Positions 26,893 to 35,210 of a stretch of 64,000 nucleotides of DNA are shown piece after piece (position 1 is the first letter of the stretch; every line of letters begins with the position of its first letter). The notes beneath the pieces were generated by a model. The model was not told the origin of the DNA, did no database searches, and saw nothing but the letters and a program-made list of their open reading frames with translations. The position numbers and the translations under genes were made by a program. This DNA comes from an uncultured Prevotella sp. (GTDB taxonomy: Bacteria; Bacteroidota; Bacteroidia; Bacteroidales; Bacteroidaceae), in the NCBI GenBank assembly GCA_946415755.1, contig CAMKTS010000001.1, forward strand, positions 1 to 64,000. The letters are read 5' to 3'.

Positions 26893-27804
26893 CTATACCT
26901 TTTCTGCTATTCTGAGTTTGGCACTCCTGCTACGAGGGTTGTGCTGTTGTTCTTCGCTGCCGGGCGTGGTCACCTTGCCGATGAGCCGGAAGGGCGACGC
27001 GGTGCGTCCGTAGAAGTCCTGTTCCACCTTGCCTTCGGCATTGCCTGCTTTCATCACATTCTTCACGATGCGGTCTTCCAGCGAGTGGTAGGTGATGATG
27101 CTCATCCGTCCACCTTCCCGAAGCAGCGCCGTCGCGCCCTTCAGCATGTCGCGCAGGGCATCCATCTCGTGGTTGACCTCGATGCGCAGGGCCTGATACA
27201 CGCGGGCGAGATCTTTTTTCTCTCTTTCCGTCCGCAGCAGCTGCTCTGTCGTGTGGCTGAAGTCTTCAGTGGTCTTGATGGCCTTGACTTTGCGGGCTTC
27301 GACGATGGCTTTGGCGATGCGGCGGGCATTCTTCAGTTCTCCGTAGAGGTAGAACACGTCTGCCAGCTGCTCTTCAGTATAGTTGGCCAGTATGTCGGCG
27401 GCAGTCTGTCCGGCTCGTTTGTTCATCCGCATGTCGAGTGGCGCATCGAAGCGGAAGGAGAATCCGCGTGTCTCATCATCGAAGTGGTGGCTCGACACAC
27501 CGAGGTCACCCAGCAGTCCGTCTATCTGTTCTACGCCATAGTAGCGCATCCAGTGGGTGATATACCTGAAGTTGCTCCTGACGAAGGTGAACCTGTCATC
27601 GTTGACGATATTTTTTTCTGCGTCTGCATCCTGGTCGAAGCTGTATAGGTGTCCCTTCTTTCCCAGTCGGGAGAGGATCTCCCTGGAGTGGCCTCCGCCT
27701 CCGAAGGTGACGTCTACGTAAATGCCGTCGGGCTGGATGTCCAGCCCGTCGACGCTCTCCTTGAGGAGAACAGGAACGTGGTATGTGTGGTCTGGTTTAC
27801 ACAT
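26893..27804 (-). CDS. rsmH: 16S rRNA (cytosine-1402-N4) methyltransferase RsmH
   Basis: RsmH (MraW) methylates C1402 in the P site of 16S rRNA using S-adenosylmethionine. The VPVLLKESVDGL start, the SAM loop DVTFGGGGHSREIL and DLGVSSHHFDDETRGFSFR are signature motifs, and the C-terminus ITYHSLEDRIVK is also typical. The length of 303 residues is normal. Second gene of the dcw operon, 14 bp after mraZ. Confidence 0.96.
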   Translation of the reverse strand: MCKPDHTYHVPVLLKESVDGLDIQPDGIYVDVTFGGGGHSREILSRLGKKGHLYSFDQDADAEKNIVNDDRFTFVRSNFRYITHWMRYYGVEQIDGLLGDLGVSSHHFDDETRGFSFRFDAPLDMRMNKRAGQTAADILANYTEEQLADVFYLYGELKNARRIAKAIVEARKVKAIKTTEDFSHTTEQLLRTEREKKDLARVYQALRIEVNHEMDALRDMLKGATALLREGGRMSIITYHSLEDRIVKNVMKAGNAEGKVEQDFYGRTASPFRLIGKVTTPGSEEQQHNPRSRSAKLRIAEKV

Positions 27805-27818
27805 GTAAGTGGTCTATG

Positions 27819-28289
27819 TTATTGTTCCTGTGGTGCGCTGCCCATGAATTCTTCGAGGGCGGACTCAAATTCGTCCGGTTTCATCTGTTGCTGCTCGGCA
27901 TTCTGGCAGCTCCAGATTTCTATCGTGTCTCCCATGCCTACAAACTTGATGTCCTGTTCGATGTCGGCCATCCGCTGGTAGCGCTTCGGGATGAGAAAGC
28001 GGCCGTTGCCGTCGAGCGTCAGCAGTTCCACCTCTGAAACGAATTTGCGGTAAACCATTTGCTCGCGGCGGTTCCAACGGTTCAGCCGTTGGCGCATCAA
28101 GTCCATCTGCTCGTTCCACACATGCTCCGGATAGAGCACCAGGCAGGCTTGGAATACGTCTTTGCGCATCACGAGCCGCTCATCGCCGCCGGCCTGCAAC
28201 ATCTTGCGGAATGTGGCGGGCAGGAAGGCGCGTCCTTTCGCGTCCATCTTGGCTTCTATGTTACCTAAAAAACGCATGTGCGAGTACAT
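27819..28289 (-). CDS. mraZ: dcw operon transcriptional regulator MraZ
   Basis: MraZ is a DNA-binding repressor with two SpoVT/AbrB-like halves that controls the dcw operon. The motif IEAKMDAKGRAFLPATFRK opens the first half, and LLTLDGNGRFLIPKRYQRM opens the second. A start at the inner methionine (28277, MRFLGNIEAK) is also possible; the ATG at 28289 is preferred only because it is first. Its presumed operator (three 10-bp repeats) lies directly upstream at 28332-28361, giving autoregulation. Confidence 0.93.
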   Translation of the reverse strand: MYSHMRFLGNIEAKMDAKGRAFLPATFRKMLQAGGDERLVMRKDVFQACLVLYPEHVWNEQMDLMRQRLNRWNRREQMVYRKFVSEVELLTLDGNGRFLIPKRYQRMADIEQDIKFVGMGDTIEIWSCQNAEQQQMKPDEFESALEEFMGSAPQEQ

Positions 28290-28317
28290 CTTTTTCGTTT
28301 AACTTGATACTTCGGGT

Positions 28318-28326
28318 GCAAAGGTA
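28318..28326 (-). promoter_or_regulatory. dcw operon promoter -7 box
   Basis: The complement reads TACCTTTGC, a perfect Bacteroidota -7 box, 28 nt upstream of the mraZ start. No clear TTTG occurs at -33, and that position falls inside the MraZ repeat array. Confidence 0.7.
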
Positions 28327-28331
28327 ATCAT

Positions 28332-28361
28332 TTTCCTCCACATTTCCCCACTTTTCTCCAC
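28332..28361 (-). promoter_or_regulatory. MraZ operator, three 10-bp direct repeats
   Basis: On the minus strand three consecutive 10-bp units read GTGGAGAAAA, GTGGGGAAAT and GTGGAGGAAA. MraZ is known to bind arrays of GTGG/TGGG repeats with a 10-bp period before mraZ. The array overlaps the -33 region, so binding should block transcription. A single unit in the opposite orientation (AAAAGTGGGGAAA) lies at 28439-28451, at the far end of an AT-rich spacer. The rest of the 28290-28598 gap holds no gene. Confidence 0.82.
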
Positions 28362-28560
28362 TTTTTTTAGTGAATAATTTTTAAAAACTTGTTTGTAAAA
28401 AATATCTATTTGATTTTCAGCAATTTACTAAATTAGATAAAAGTGGGGAAAGGATGGTGTATAATGTGTGTGTTAACCACTGTAAAATATAAAAATAAGG
28501 TTAAATGGGTCTTTTTGCACATTTTTTCAAAAAAAGTGCAGGATTGTCAAAGATAATTGC

Positions 28561-28569
28561 TAACTTTGC
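28561..28569 (+). promoter_or_regulatory. Promoter -7 box of glsA
   Basis: TAACTTTGC matches the -7 consensus and lies 29 nt before the glsA start codon. A matching -33 TTTG is not evident. Confidence 0.6.
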
Positions 28570-28598
28570 ACCTCGTTAGTGAATGTCCGTGAGAGAGA

Positions 28599-29426
28599 AT
28601 GGAACAGATAACGGAGAAAACGATCGATATTGACCACATTCTGAAAAGTAAGATGGGGACTAAGGCCAAGTGGGTCCCGCGCCCGCTGGTGACTTGGCTC
28701 AAGCGCATTGCCCACCAGGACGAGGTGAACAAGTTCCTGTGGGAGTCTCGTGACAAGGTGGGTACGGAATGGCTTGAGGAGTGTGTGAGATATTTGCAGA
28801 TGACGCTTGACGTGAAGGGTATTGAGAACCTCCCGGCCAAGGATGACGGTAGGCTGTATACCATCGTTTCCAACCATCCGTTGGGAGGAGCCGACGGTGT
28901 GGCGCTTGGTGCTATTATCGGTCGTCATTTCGACTCCCGTTTCCGTTATCTGGTCAACGACTTGCTGATGAATTTGCCAGGACTGGCTCCGCTTTGCATC
29001 CCCATCAACAAGACGGGCAGGCAGAGTCGGAATTTCCCGGCTATGGTGAAAGCCGGCTTTGAGAGCGACAACCACATGCTGATGTATCCTGCGGGAATCT
29101 GTTCGCGGCGGCAGCCGGATGGCAGCATCCGCGACATACCCTGGTCGAAGACCTTTATCCAGAAGAGTGTGGAATATCATCGTGACGTGATACCCATTCA
29201 CTTCAGCGGACAGAATTCCGACTTCTTCTATCGGCTGGCCAATTTCAGCGACAAGCACCTGAAGTTCAATCTGGCAATGCTCTTTCTGGTTGACGAGATG
29301 TACAAGAATGTGGGCAAGACCTTTGAGGTGAAAATCGGGAAGCCCATCCCCTGGCAGTCGTTTGACAAGCAGAAAACTCCGATGGAATGGGCACAATTTG
29401 TAAGAGACAGTGTATACTCCCTATAA
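28599..29426 (+). CDS. glsA: Acyltransferase, probable glycine-lipid O-acyltransferase GlsA
   Basis: A PlsC-type acyltransferase with the NHPLGGADG active-site block (about residue 94) and the downstream MYPAGICSRR substrate motif. In Bacteroides thetaiotaomicron the adjacent genes glsB and glsA make N-acyl glycine and then O-acylated glycine lipids; the 275-residue size and the pairing with a GlsB-type gene 16 bp downstream point to the same pathway (established family knowledge, assigned here by similarity of form). It probably acts at the inner membrane with acyl-ACP. It is divergent from mraZ. Confidence 0.75.
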   Translation: MEQITEKTIDIDHILKSKMGTKAKWVPRPLVTWLKRIAHQDEVNKFLWESRDKVGTEWLEECVRYLQMTLDVKGIENLPAKDDGRLYTIVSNHPLGGADGVALGAIIGRHFDSRFRYLVNDLLMNLPGLAPLCIPINKTGRQSRNFPAMVKAGFESDNHMLMYPAGICSRRQPDGSIRDIPWSKTFIQKSVEYHRDVIPIHFSGQNSDFFYRLANFSDKHLKFNLAMLFLVDEMYKNVGKTFEVKIGKPIPWQSFDKQKTPMEWAQFVRDSVYSL

Positions 29427-29442
29427 TATCCAAATCAAGAAA

Positions 29443-30435
29443 ATGGAACAGACAATCATCGACCCCATCAGCAAAGATGTCCTCAAGAGTGAACTGACTC
29501 CTGAACGGCAGTTGCGCATGACGAATAAGAGCAATAACGAGATCTACGTCATTACGGCGCATAATGCTCCCAATGTGATGAAGGAAATCGGTCGCCTGCG
29601 CGAGATAGCCTTTCGCGAGGCTGGTGGTGGAACGGGAAAGGAACTGGATATCGACGAGTTCGACACCTGTGAGAATTGCTATAAGCAGTTGATTGTGTGG
29701 AACCCGGAGGAGGAGGAGATTATCGGTGGCTACCGCTATCTGTTGGGAACAGACTGGAAGTATGATGACAAGGGACAGCCTATCCTGGCCACCAGTCACA
29801 TGTTCCATTTTTCTGAGAAGTTCCTGAAGGAGTATGCCCCTTGGACGGTGGAACTGGGTCGTTCGTTCGTATCGCTGCCTTACCAGTCGTCGCGTATGGG
29901 AGCCAAGAGTCTTTTTGCCCTTGACAACCTGTGGGATGGACTCGGTGCGTTGACCGTCATCCGTCCGAATGTGAAGTATTACTTCGGCAAGATGACCATG
30001 TATCCCTCCTATATCCGTAAGGGCCGCGACATGATTCTGTATTTCCTCAAGAAGCATTTTGACGACAAGGAAAACCTGATTATCCCGATGAAACCGTTGA
30101 AACTGGAGACGGATACCCACGAGTTGGAGACTTTGTTCAACGGTAAGACCTTCAAGGATGACTATAAGATTCTGAATGGTGAAATCCGTAAACTCGGCTA
30201 TAATATCCCGCCGCTGGTTAATGCGTATATGGGGCTGTCGCCTACGATGAAACTCTTCGGGACGGCCATCAACTATGGTTTTGGCGATGTGGAGGAGACG
30301 GGCATCCTGATTGCCGTCGATGAGATACTTGAAGACAAGCGCAAGCGCCATATCGATTCGTTTATCAGCGAGCACCGTGACGAGTTGGTGATTACCTCTG
30401 GTGCCAATAAGCTGATTTATCAGAACAAAGAGTAG
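29443..30435 (+). CDS. glsB: N-acyltransferase, probable GlsB (OlsB-like)
   Basis: A GNAT-type protein of the OlsB/hemolysin family that would attach a fatty acyl group to glycine, the first step of glycine-lipid synthesis. Typical blocks include IGRLREIAFREAGGGTGKE, a WELGRSFV-like segment (TVELGRSFVSLPYQ) and YPSYIRKGRDMI. The ATG at 29443 is chosen over an in-frame GTG at 29410, which overlaps glsA. At 330 residues it is normal for Bacteroidota. It is followed 25 bp later by the HprK-like gene. Confidence 0.75.
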   Translation: MEQTIIDPISKDVLKSELTPERQLRMTNKSNNEIYVITAHNAPNVMKEIGRLREIAFREAGGGTGKELDIDEFDTCENCYKQLIVWNPEEEEIIGGYRYLLGTDWKYDDKGQPILATSHMFHFSEKFLKEYAPWTVELGRSFVSLPYQSSRMGAKSLFALDNLWDGLGALTVIRPNVKYYFGKMTMYPSYIRKGRDMILYFLKKHFDDKENLIIPMKPLKLETDTHELETLFNGKTFKDDYKILNGEIRKLGYNIPPLVNAYMGLSPTMKLFGTAINYGFGDVEETGILIAVDEILEDKRKRHIDSFISEHRDELVITSGANKLIYQNKE

Positions 30436-30460
30436 GGCTAACCAATTTGCAAAGAAAAGA

Positions 30461-31333
30461 ATGACACGATACTATCAAGTTGCAGGACATGTGTTCTGCG
30501 TGGAGTTGCCAGATGACCATCCTGTGTGGTCGCAAATGACGCAGTATGAGCCTTTTGCCACCGAAGCCTCTGAGGAGGTGGTGTTCAAGCTCCAAGTAGT
30601 GGCTGTGGATACTTTCCCTGCTGAGGGAGAGGTGTCGGTAGAGGTTTCTCAGGATGACGACGGTTCGCAAATCGTGGCAGGTCATCTGGGCAACCGTCCC
30701 TATTTTGAGTATCAGTTATGGGGCAAGCGTTCGGCGCGCATGCTGACCGACAATGCCTATCGAGAGGCCGTGGTAGTGCTGGAAGACAATGCCCTTTTCG
30801 GTCTGAACAACGCCTTGATGGTGATGTATGCCCTCTCTACAGCCACGCGGCAGACGGCATTGTTCCATTCCTCTGTCGTCAGCTATGACGGACATGGCTA
30901 TATGTTCCTTGGGAAGAGCGGAACGGGCAAGAGCACCCATTCCAGCCTATGGCTGCGGTATGTTGCCGGAACGAAGCTGGTGAACGATGACAACCCTGTG
31001 GTGCGTCGTATGCCTGACGGATTCTATGTCTTTGGCTCTCCCTGGAGTGGCAAGACTCCCTGCTATCGCAATGTGTGTTATCCGTTGGGGGCTGTCGTCC
31101 AGCTCAGTCAGGCTCCTTATAATGCGATACGCAGACTGAGACCTCTGGAGGCTTATGCTGCCTTGATGCCGTCTATTTCTGGTAAGCGGTGGGACAAGCG
31201 TGTGGCAGAGGGGCTGCATGAGACGGAGAATATGTTGGCTGGCGAAGTGTCGGTATGGCATCTGGAGTGCCTGCCTGATGAGGGCGCAGCCTTGCTGTGC
31301 TCTTCCACCGTTGCCCCGTCGGCCAGTTTGTAA
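30461..31333 (+). CDS. HPr kinase-like P-loop protein
   Basis: A 290-residue protein whose core resembles the C-terminal kinase domain of HprK. The P-loop GKSGTGKSTHSSLW (about residues 153-166) follows the SSVVSYDGHGYMFLG strand, and NDDNPVV and GSPWSGKT are further nucleotide-site blocks. The N-terminal 100 residues do not match the HprK receiver-like domain. Stand-alone HprK-like kinases of this type occur in peptide-modification clusters, including lasso peptide clusters where one phosphorylates the peptide. Here it starts a four-gene run with an S26-type peptidase, a PqqD-like protein and an ABC exporter. The substrate is unknown. Confidence 0.72.
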   Translation: MTRYYQVAGHVFCVELPDDHPVWSQMTQYEPFATEASEEVVFKLQVVAVDTFPAEGEVSVEVSQDDDGSQIVAGHLGNRPYFEYQLWGKRSARMLTDNAYREAVVVLEDNALFGLNNALMVMYALSTATRQTALFHSSVVSYDGHGYMFLGKSGTGKSTHSSLWLRYVAGTKLVNDDNPVVRRMPDGFYVFGSPWSGKTPCYRNVCYPLGAVVQLSQAPYNAIRRLRPLEAYAALMPSISGKRWDKRVAEGLHETENMLAGEVSVWHLECLPDEGAALLCSSTVAPSASL

Positions 31334-31353
31334 GTCATCGAATTCATCATACT

Positions 31354-31806
31354 ATGGTGTCTGACAATGAAATCATCCGCAATGCCGTTGCCCTGGTCAA
31401 TGAGGGCATGCGTGTCACCTTCCCCGTCAAGGGGTATAGCATGCTTCCTTTCATCATCGGAGGCAGGGAGAGTGTGGACCTTGTAAAACCCGTTGCCCCT
31501 CAGGTGGGCGATGTGGTGCTGGCGTGGGTAGACGGTTGCAGGTATGTGGTACACCGTATCATCCGTATCAATGAGGATGGCAGGGTGACGCTCATGGGCG
31601 ATGGTAACATAGCCGGCGTAGAGCATTGTCATCTGGACGAGGTGGCTGCTGTGGCTGTCAATGTGGTAACGCCTCAAGGCCGCCATCTCCCCCTCTATGC
31701 CCCGTGGCGGGTAAAGGCCAGTCGCCTGTGGTGGCGGCTCCTTCCAGTAAGGCGCTGGATATTGGCCATCTACCGGAGAACCTGGCTAAAGCTGGTCTTG
31801 AGGTAG
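31354..31806 (+). CDS. S24/S26-family signal-peptidase-like protein
   Basis: A 150-residue protein with the serine motif KGYSMLPFI (about residue 30), the GDVVLAW strand and RYVVHRI. The usual bacterial catalytic Lys is replaced by His in VVHRI, the arrangement of ER-type (SipW-like, S26B) signal peptidases, and LMGDGN fits their Asp box. The C-terminus is basic (SRLWWRLLPVRRWILAIYRRTW) and may be membrane-associated. The ATG at 31354 is preferred because a start at 31297 would overlap the kinase gene. In this cassette it could remove a leader from a modified peptide (inference). Confidence 0.7.
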   Translation: MVSDNEIIRNAVALVNEGMRVTFPVKGYSMLPFIIGGRESVDLVKPVAPQVGDVVLAWVDGCRYVVHRIIRINEDGRVTLMGDGNIAGVEHCHLDEVAAVAVNVVTPQGRHLPLYAPWRVKASRLWWRLLPVRRWILAIYRRTWLKLVLR

Positions 31807-31845
31807 CGCCATCCCGAAATCTCGAAATACAATCAATCAAACAAT

Positions 31846-32118
31846 ATGAAACAGAAAGAAGGTTTTGTGCTGCGCACGGTGTGCGGCGAGAATGTAATAG
31901 TTGGTGAAGGCCTTGGCACCATTGACTTCGGTAAGTTGATCAGCTTGAATGAAACAGCCGCATGGCTATGGAAAAAAGCCGGTGAAATGGGCGATTTTTC
32001 TATTTCGTCGCTGACTGCTGCCCTTTGCGAGGAGTATGAAGTTGGTGCTGCCCAGGCAGAGAGTGATGTCACCAAGATGGTGGCTCAATGGCAGGAGATC
32101 GGCATTATCGAAGAGTGA
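31846..32118 (+). CDS. PqqD family protein (RiPP recognition element)
   Basis: A 90-residue protein of the PqqD fold, which binds leader peptides and presents them to modifying enzymes. The pattern is typical: a beta hairpin start (FVLRTVCGENVIVGEG), then ISLNETAAWLWKKAGE, the conserved Asn/Trp helix, and a C-terminal winged-helix stretch (SDVTKMVAQWQEIGII). No precursor peptide gene is visible in the cassette or in the 271-bp gap after it. Confidence 0.8.
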   Translation: MKQKEGFVLRTVCGENVIVGEGLGTIDFGKLISLNETAAWLWKKAGEMGDFSISSLTAALCEEYEVGAAQAESDVTKMVAQWQEIGIIEE

Positions 32119-32128
32119 CCATCCGACA

Positions 32129-33778
32129 GTGAGGTACGTTGTCTGGATAGTACGCAATATGGCGGGCATCAGGTTAAACACCCTGGTGCGTATCCTGGCT
32201 GGCATCATCCAGGTGCTGCTCGGTTTGTTGATGGTATGGCTCAGCAAGCAGTTTATCGATGTCACCATCCACACGGGCAACAACGAGGATGTGCTGCGCA
32301 TGGTGTGCTTGCTGGTGACGGTTGTCGTAGGAGGCATCCTGTTGCGCCAGCTTTACTATTATTTGACCACCAAGGCCGCCACCTACCAGTCGAATGCCAT
32401 TCGCCTGCGCGTGTTCAGCAGCCTGTTCCGACGACAGATGTATGAGGAACAGCTGCATTCCGGAGATGTCACCTCCCGCCTCTCAAAGGATATAGACAGC
32501 GTGGCCGAGGTCACGACATCCCTGATGCCTCAGTTTATGGTGACGGGTACCCAACTGTTGGGTGCTTTCCTGCTGATGTATTCTATGGATGCCCGTCTGG
32601 CCCTGGCCTTGTTGCTGATCACGCCGTTGGTCATCATCTTCGGCAAACTCTTTGCCCGTCGCCTGCGCACGATGACAATGAATATCCGTCAGCAGGAGAG
32701 CACCATCCAGATGCAGGTGCAAGAGGGGATGGAGCATAATGACGTGTTGCGCTCGTTGGGTAGCGAACAGTGGGTGACCAACCGTCTTGACAATATGCAG
32801 GAGCAGCTGATGGGCCATGTGTTGCGGCGCACGCGCTTCACCGTTGTTACGCGCCTGCTGCTGGCTTCCGTGTTCAGCCTGGGCTATTTGCTTGCTTTCG
32901 TTTGGGGTGGTTTGCAATTGCGTGCCGGTGTCATCACTTTCGGTGTCATGACCTCCTTTCTCCAACTGGTCGGACAGATACAGCATCCCATCCTGACATT
33001 GCTGAACATGTTGCCTCAGTTCTTCTATGCTACGGCCAGCATCGACCGCATCGAGGAATTGGAGAAGAGTGGGGCAGGCGATGAGCAGCAGGTGGGGCGC
33101 TCCGCGAAAGGCACTGTTCCTCACGCTCATGCCGTTCCCGTGCTCACCCTCCGTCAGGTGTCCTTTGGCTATGCCACGGGCGACCGTGACGTGTTACACC
33201 ATTTCTCTCATGTCTTTCCGGCAGGCAGCAAGACTGCCGTGATGGGTGCGACGGGTATTGGCAAGACCACGCTGTTCAGGCTTTTGCTGGCCTTTGTCAA
33301 GCCCCGTGAAGGACAGCTTACGCTCACAGACGGACAATCTGAGGTTCCTGTCAGCGAGGCGACTCGTCCGCATTTCGTCTTCGTGCCACAGGGCAATACG
33401 CTGATGAGCGGCAGTGTGCGCTACAATTTGCAGTTGGCTCGTCCGGAGGCTACCGATGAGGAGATGCGAAAGGTGCTGCATATAGCGATGGCCGATTTCG
33501 TCTATGACTTGCCGTCGGGCATCGATACGCTGCTGGGCGAGCGTGGCATCGGACTCAGTGAAGGGCAGGCACAGCGTATCGCCATTGCCCGTGGACTGCT
33601 GCGCCCTGGGGGCATCCTGCTGCTGGATGAGATCAGTGCCTCGCTGGATGAGGCTACCGAGCACGAGCTGTTCAGCCGTCTCTTTGCCGCCTATCCCGAC
33701 AAGACCATGATCTTCATCACTCATCGCCCGGCAGTAAGCCTTCTTTGCGATGAGGTCATCCGTCTGGGAACGGAATAG
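32129..33778 (+). CDS. ABC exporter, fused membrane and ATPase domains
   Basis: A half-size ABC exporter of about 549 residues. Six helices fill about residues 10-300. The ATPase domain carries Walker A GATGIGKTT, the signature LSEGQAQRIAIARG, Walker B ILLLDEISAS and the H-loop FITHRP. There is no N-terminal C39 peptidase domain, so leader removal would need another enzyme, such as the S26-type protein upstream. The GTG at 32129 (10 bp past the PqqD stop) is preferred; a reading from 32036 would overlap the PqqD gene by 83 bp. An ATG at 32159 is the other option. Confidence 0.85.
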   Translation: MRYVVWIVRNMAGIRLNTLVRILAGIIQVLLGLLMVWLSKQFIDVTIHTGNNEDVLRMVCLLVTVVVGGILLRQLYYYLTTKAATYQSNAIRLRVFSSLFRRQMYEEQLHSGDVTSRLSKDIDSVAEVTTSLMPQFMVTGTQLLGAFLLMYSMDARLALALLLITPLVIIFGKLFARRLRTMTMNIRQQESTIQMQVQEGMEHNDVLRSLGSEQWVTNRLDNMQEQLMGHVLRRTRFTVVTRLLLASVFSLGYLLAFVWGGLQLRAGVITFGVMTSFLQLVGQIQHPILTLLNMLPQFFYATASIDRIEELEKSGAGDEQQVGRSAKGTVPHAHAVPVLTLRQVSFGYATGDRDVLHHFSHVFPAGSKTAVMGATGIGKTTLFRLLLAFVKPREGQLTLTDGQSEVPVSEATRPHFVFVPQGNTLMSGSVRYNLQLARPEATDEEMRKVLHIAMADFVYDLPSGIDTLLGERGIGLSEGQAQRIAIARGLLRPGGILLLDEISASLDEATEHELFSRLFAAYPDKTMIFITHRPAVSLLCDEVIRLGTE

Positions 33779-33968
33779 AGATTCTGTGATACATGATACA
33801 CACCAGCCAGCCCCCGGAATAGTATAGCTATCAAATAAAAAAGTTTCTCTATCATTTGCCCATCGTAAACCTATCATTTACCAGGAGCAAACGACAGCAA
33901 ATAGAAATGTCTTGAAAGCAATGTAGAAACTTTTCGGAGCAATTTGTGAAAGTTTTTATATAGACAGG

Positions 33969-34000
33969 CTTGTAATCTCAGGAATTTTATATAAATTTGC
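33969..34000 (+). promoter_or_regulatory. Promoter of the RND efflux operon
   Basis: CTTG (33969-33972), 19 nt and TAAATTTGC (33992-34000) form a near-consensus Bacteroidota promoter about 50 nt before the adaptor gene. The rest of the 33779-34049 spacer is AT-rich with no gene seen; it was searched for a short precursor peptide and only a nine-codon ORF was found. Confidence 0.7.
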
Positions 34001-34049
34001 AGCGTGTATTCGATTGAATGATGTATAAGACATTTAAAACATACATAAT

Positions 34050-35177
34050 ATGAATCAGAAAAAAACTTTGATGAGGGCAGCAATGATTTGCTCGGTTGTA
34101 TTTGGACTGACAGCTTGCGGAGTTGACATGCCCAAGATGACGGAATCATCGTTCGAGACGATGACAGTGAAGAAATCAGATATTGAACTGCCCTACAGGT
34201 TCAGTGCCAGGATGAAGGGTCAAAACGACGTGACGGTAACGCCACAGGTGAGTGGTCAGTTGATGCAGATCTGTGTGAGCGAGGGTCAGCAGGTGAAGAA
34301 GGGACAGACGCTCTTTGTCATCGACTCCCGCAATGCCCAGCTGGAGTTGGAGGCTGCACAGGCTAACCTGCAGGCTGCACTGGCTCAGGAGAACTCGGCC
34401 AAGCTGGAGTATGAGTCGAACAAGAATCTGTTTGACAAGAAAATTGTGAGCAGCTACATGCTGAACAACTCGGAGAACTCGTACAAGCAAGCTCAGGCGA
34501 CGGTGGTTCAGGCCCGTGCATCGGTGAACCGTGCCAAGGTGAACCTCGGCTTCTGCACCATCACGGCTACAGTGCCAGGTGTTATCGGCGAGATTCTCGT
34601 ACGTCCTGGTGACCAGGTGTCGCCCATGACCCAGCTGACCATGCTGAGCGGCAACACGACAATGTATGCGGAGTTCTCGGTGACTGAAGCTATCCTAGAA
34701 AGCATGGTGAAGGTGGGGATGAAAGCATCGGAAGTGGAAGAGTATATTAGCCAATTGCCCGATGCCACGTTTATCATGAAGAATGGTACGGAGTATCCGC
34801 ACAAGGGCCGCGTGGTCAGCTTGACGGGTGTTGTGAACGCATCTACGGGTTCGCTGACCAGCAAGGTATCGTTCCCCAATCCTGAAGGTCATCTGTACTC
34901 TGGCATCCAGGGCACCATTGTGATGAACTTCGCCGAGAAGGATGTAATCATCGTTCCGCAGTATGCAGTAGTGCGCCTGCAGGACAAGTCGCAGGTCTAC
35001 AAGGTGCAGGCCGACAGCACTGCTACCGCTGTCGACGTAACGACAGAGGATACGGGTAACGGTAAGGACTTCATCGTAACCAGCGGTCTGAACCCTGGCG
35101 ACGTGATTGTAACCACGGGTGCCAATAATGTAACAGAGGGACAGAAAGTGCTGTTCCCCCAGGCAGAGAAAAAGTAA
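34050..35177 (+). CDS. RND efflux periplasmic adaptor (AcrA-like lipoprotein)
   Basis: Membrane-fusion protein that bridges the RND pump and the outer-membrane channel. A lipoprotein signal with lipobox LTAC (Cys near residue 23) anchors it. The order is a biotinyl-lipoyl half, an alpha-helical hairpin (about 95-150, Gln/Ala-rich), the second lipoyl half (VNLGFCTITATVPGVIGE) and a beta-barrel/membrane-proximal region. It begins a three-gene operon, with 33 bp to the pump gene. Confidence 0.92.
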   Translation: MNQKKTLMRAAMICSVVFGLTACGVDMPKMTESSFETMTVKKSDIELPYRFSARMKGQNDVTVTPQVSGQLMQICVSEGQQVKKGQTLFVIDSRNAQLELEAAQANLQAALAQENSAKLEYESNKNLFDKKIVSSYMLNNSENSYKQAQATVVQARASVNRAKVNLGFCTITATVPGVIGEILVRPGDQVSPMTQLTMLSGNTTMYAEFSVTEAILESMVKVGMKASEVEEYISQLPDATFIMKNGTEYPHKGRVVSLTGVVNASTGSLTSKVSFPNPEGHLYSGIQGTIVMNFAEKDVIIVPQYAVVRLQDKSQVYKVQADSTATAVDVTTEDTGNGKDFIVTSGLNPGDVIVTTGANNVTEGQKVLFPQAEKK

Positions 35178-35210
35178 TGTCGTTATAACGTAATATCGAT
35201 ATTCCGAAAT

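Noticed and set aside
30461..33778. Classical lasso peptide cluster
   Set aside because: No asparagine-synthetase-like cyclase, no transglutaminase-type protease and no precursor are present; only PqqD, kinase and ABC parts are shared.
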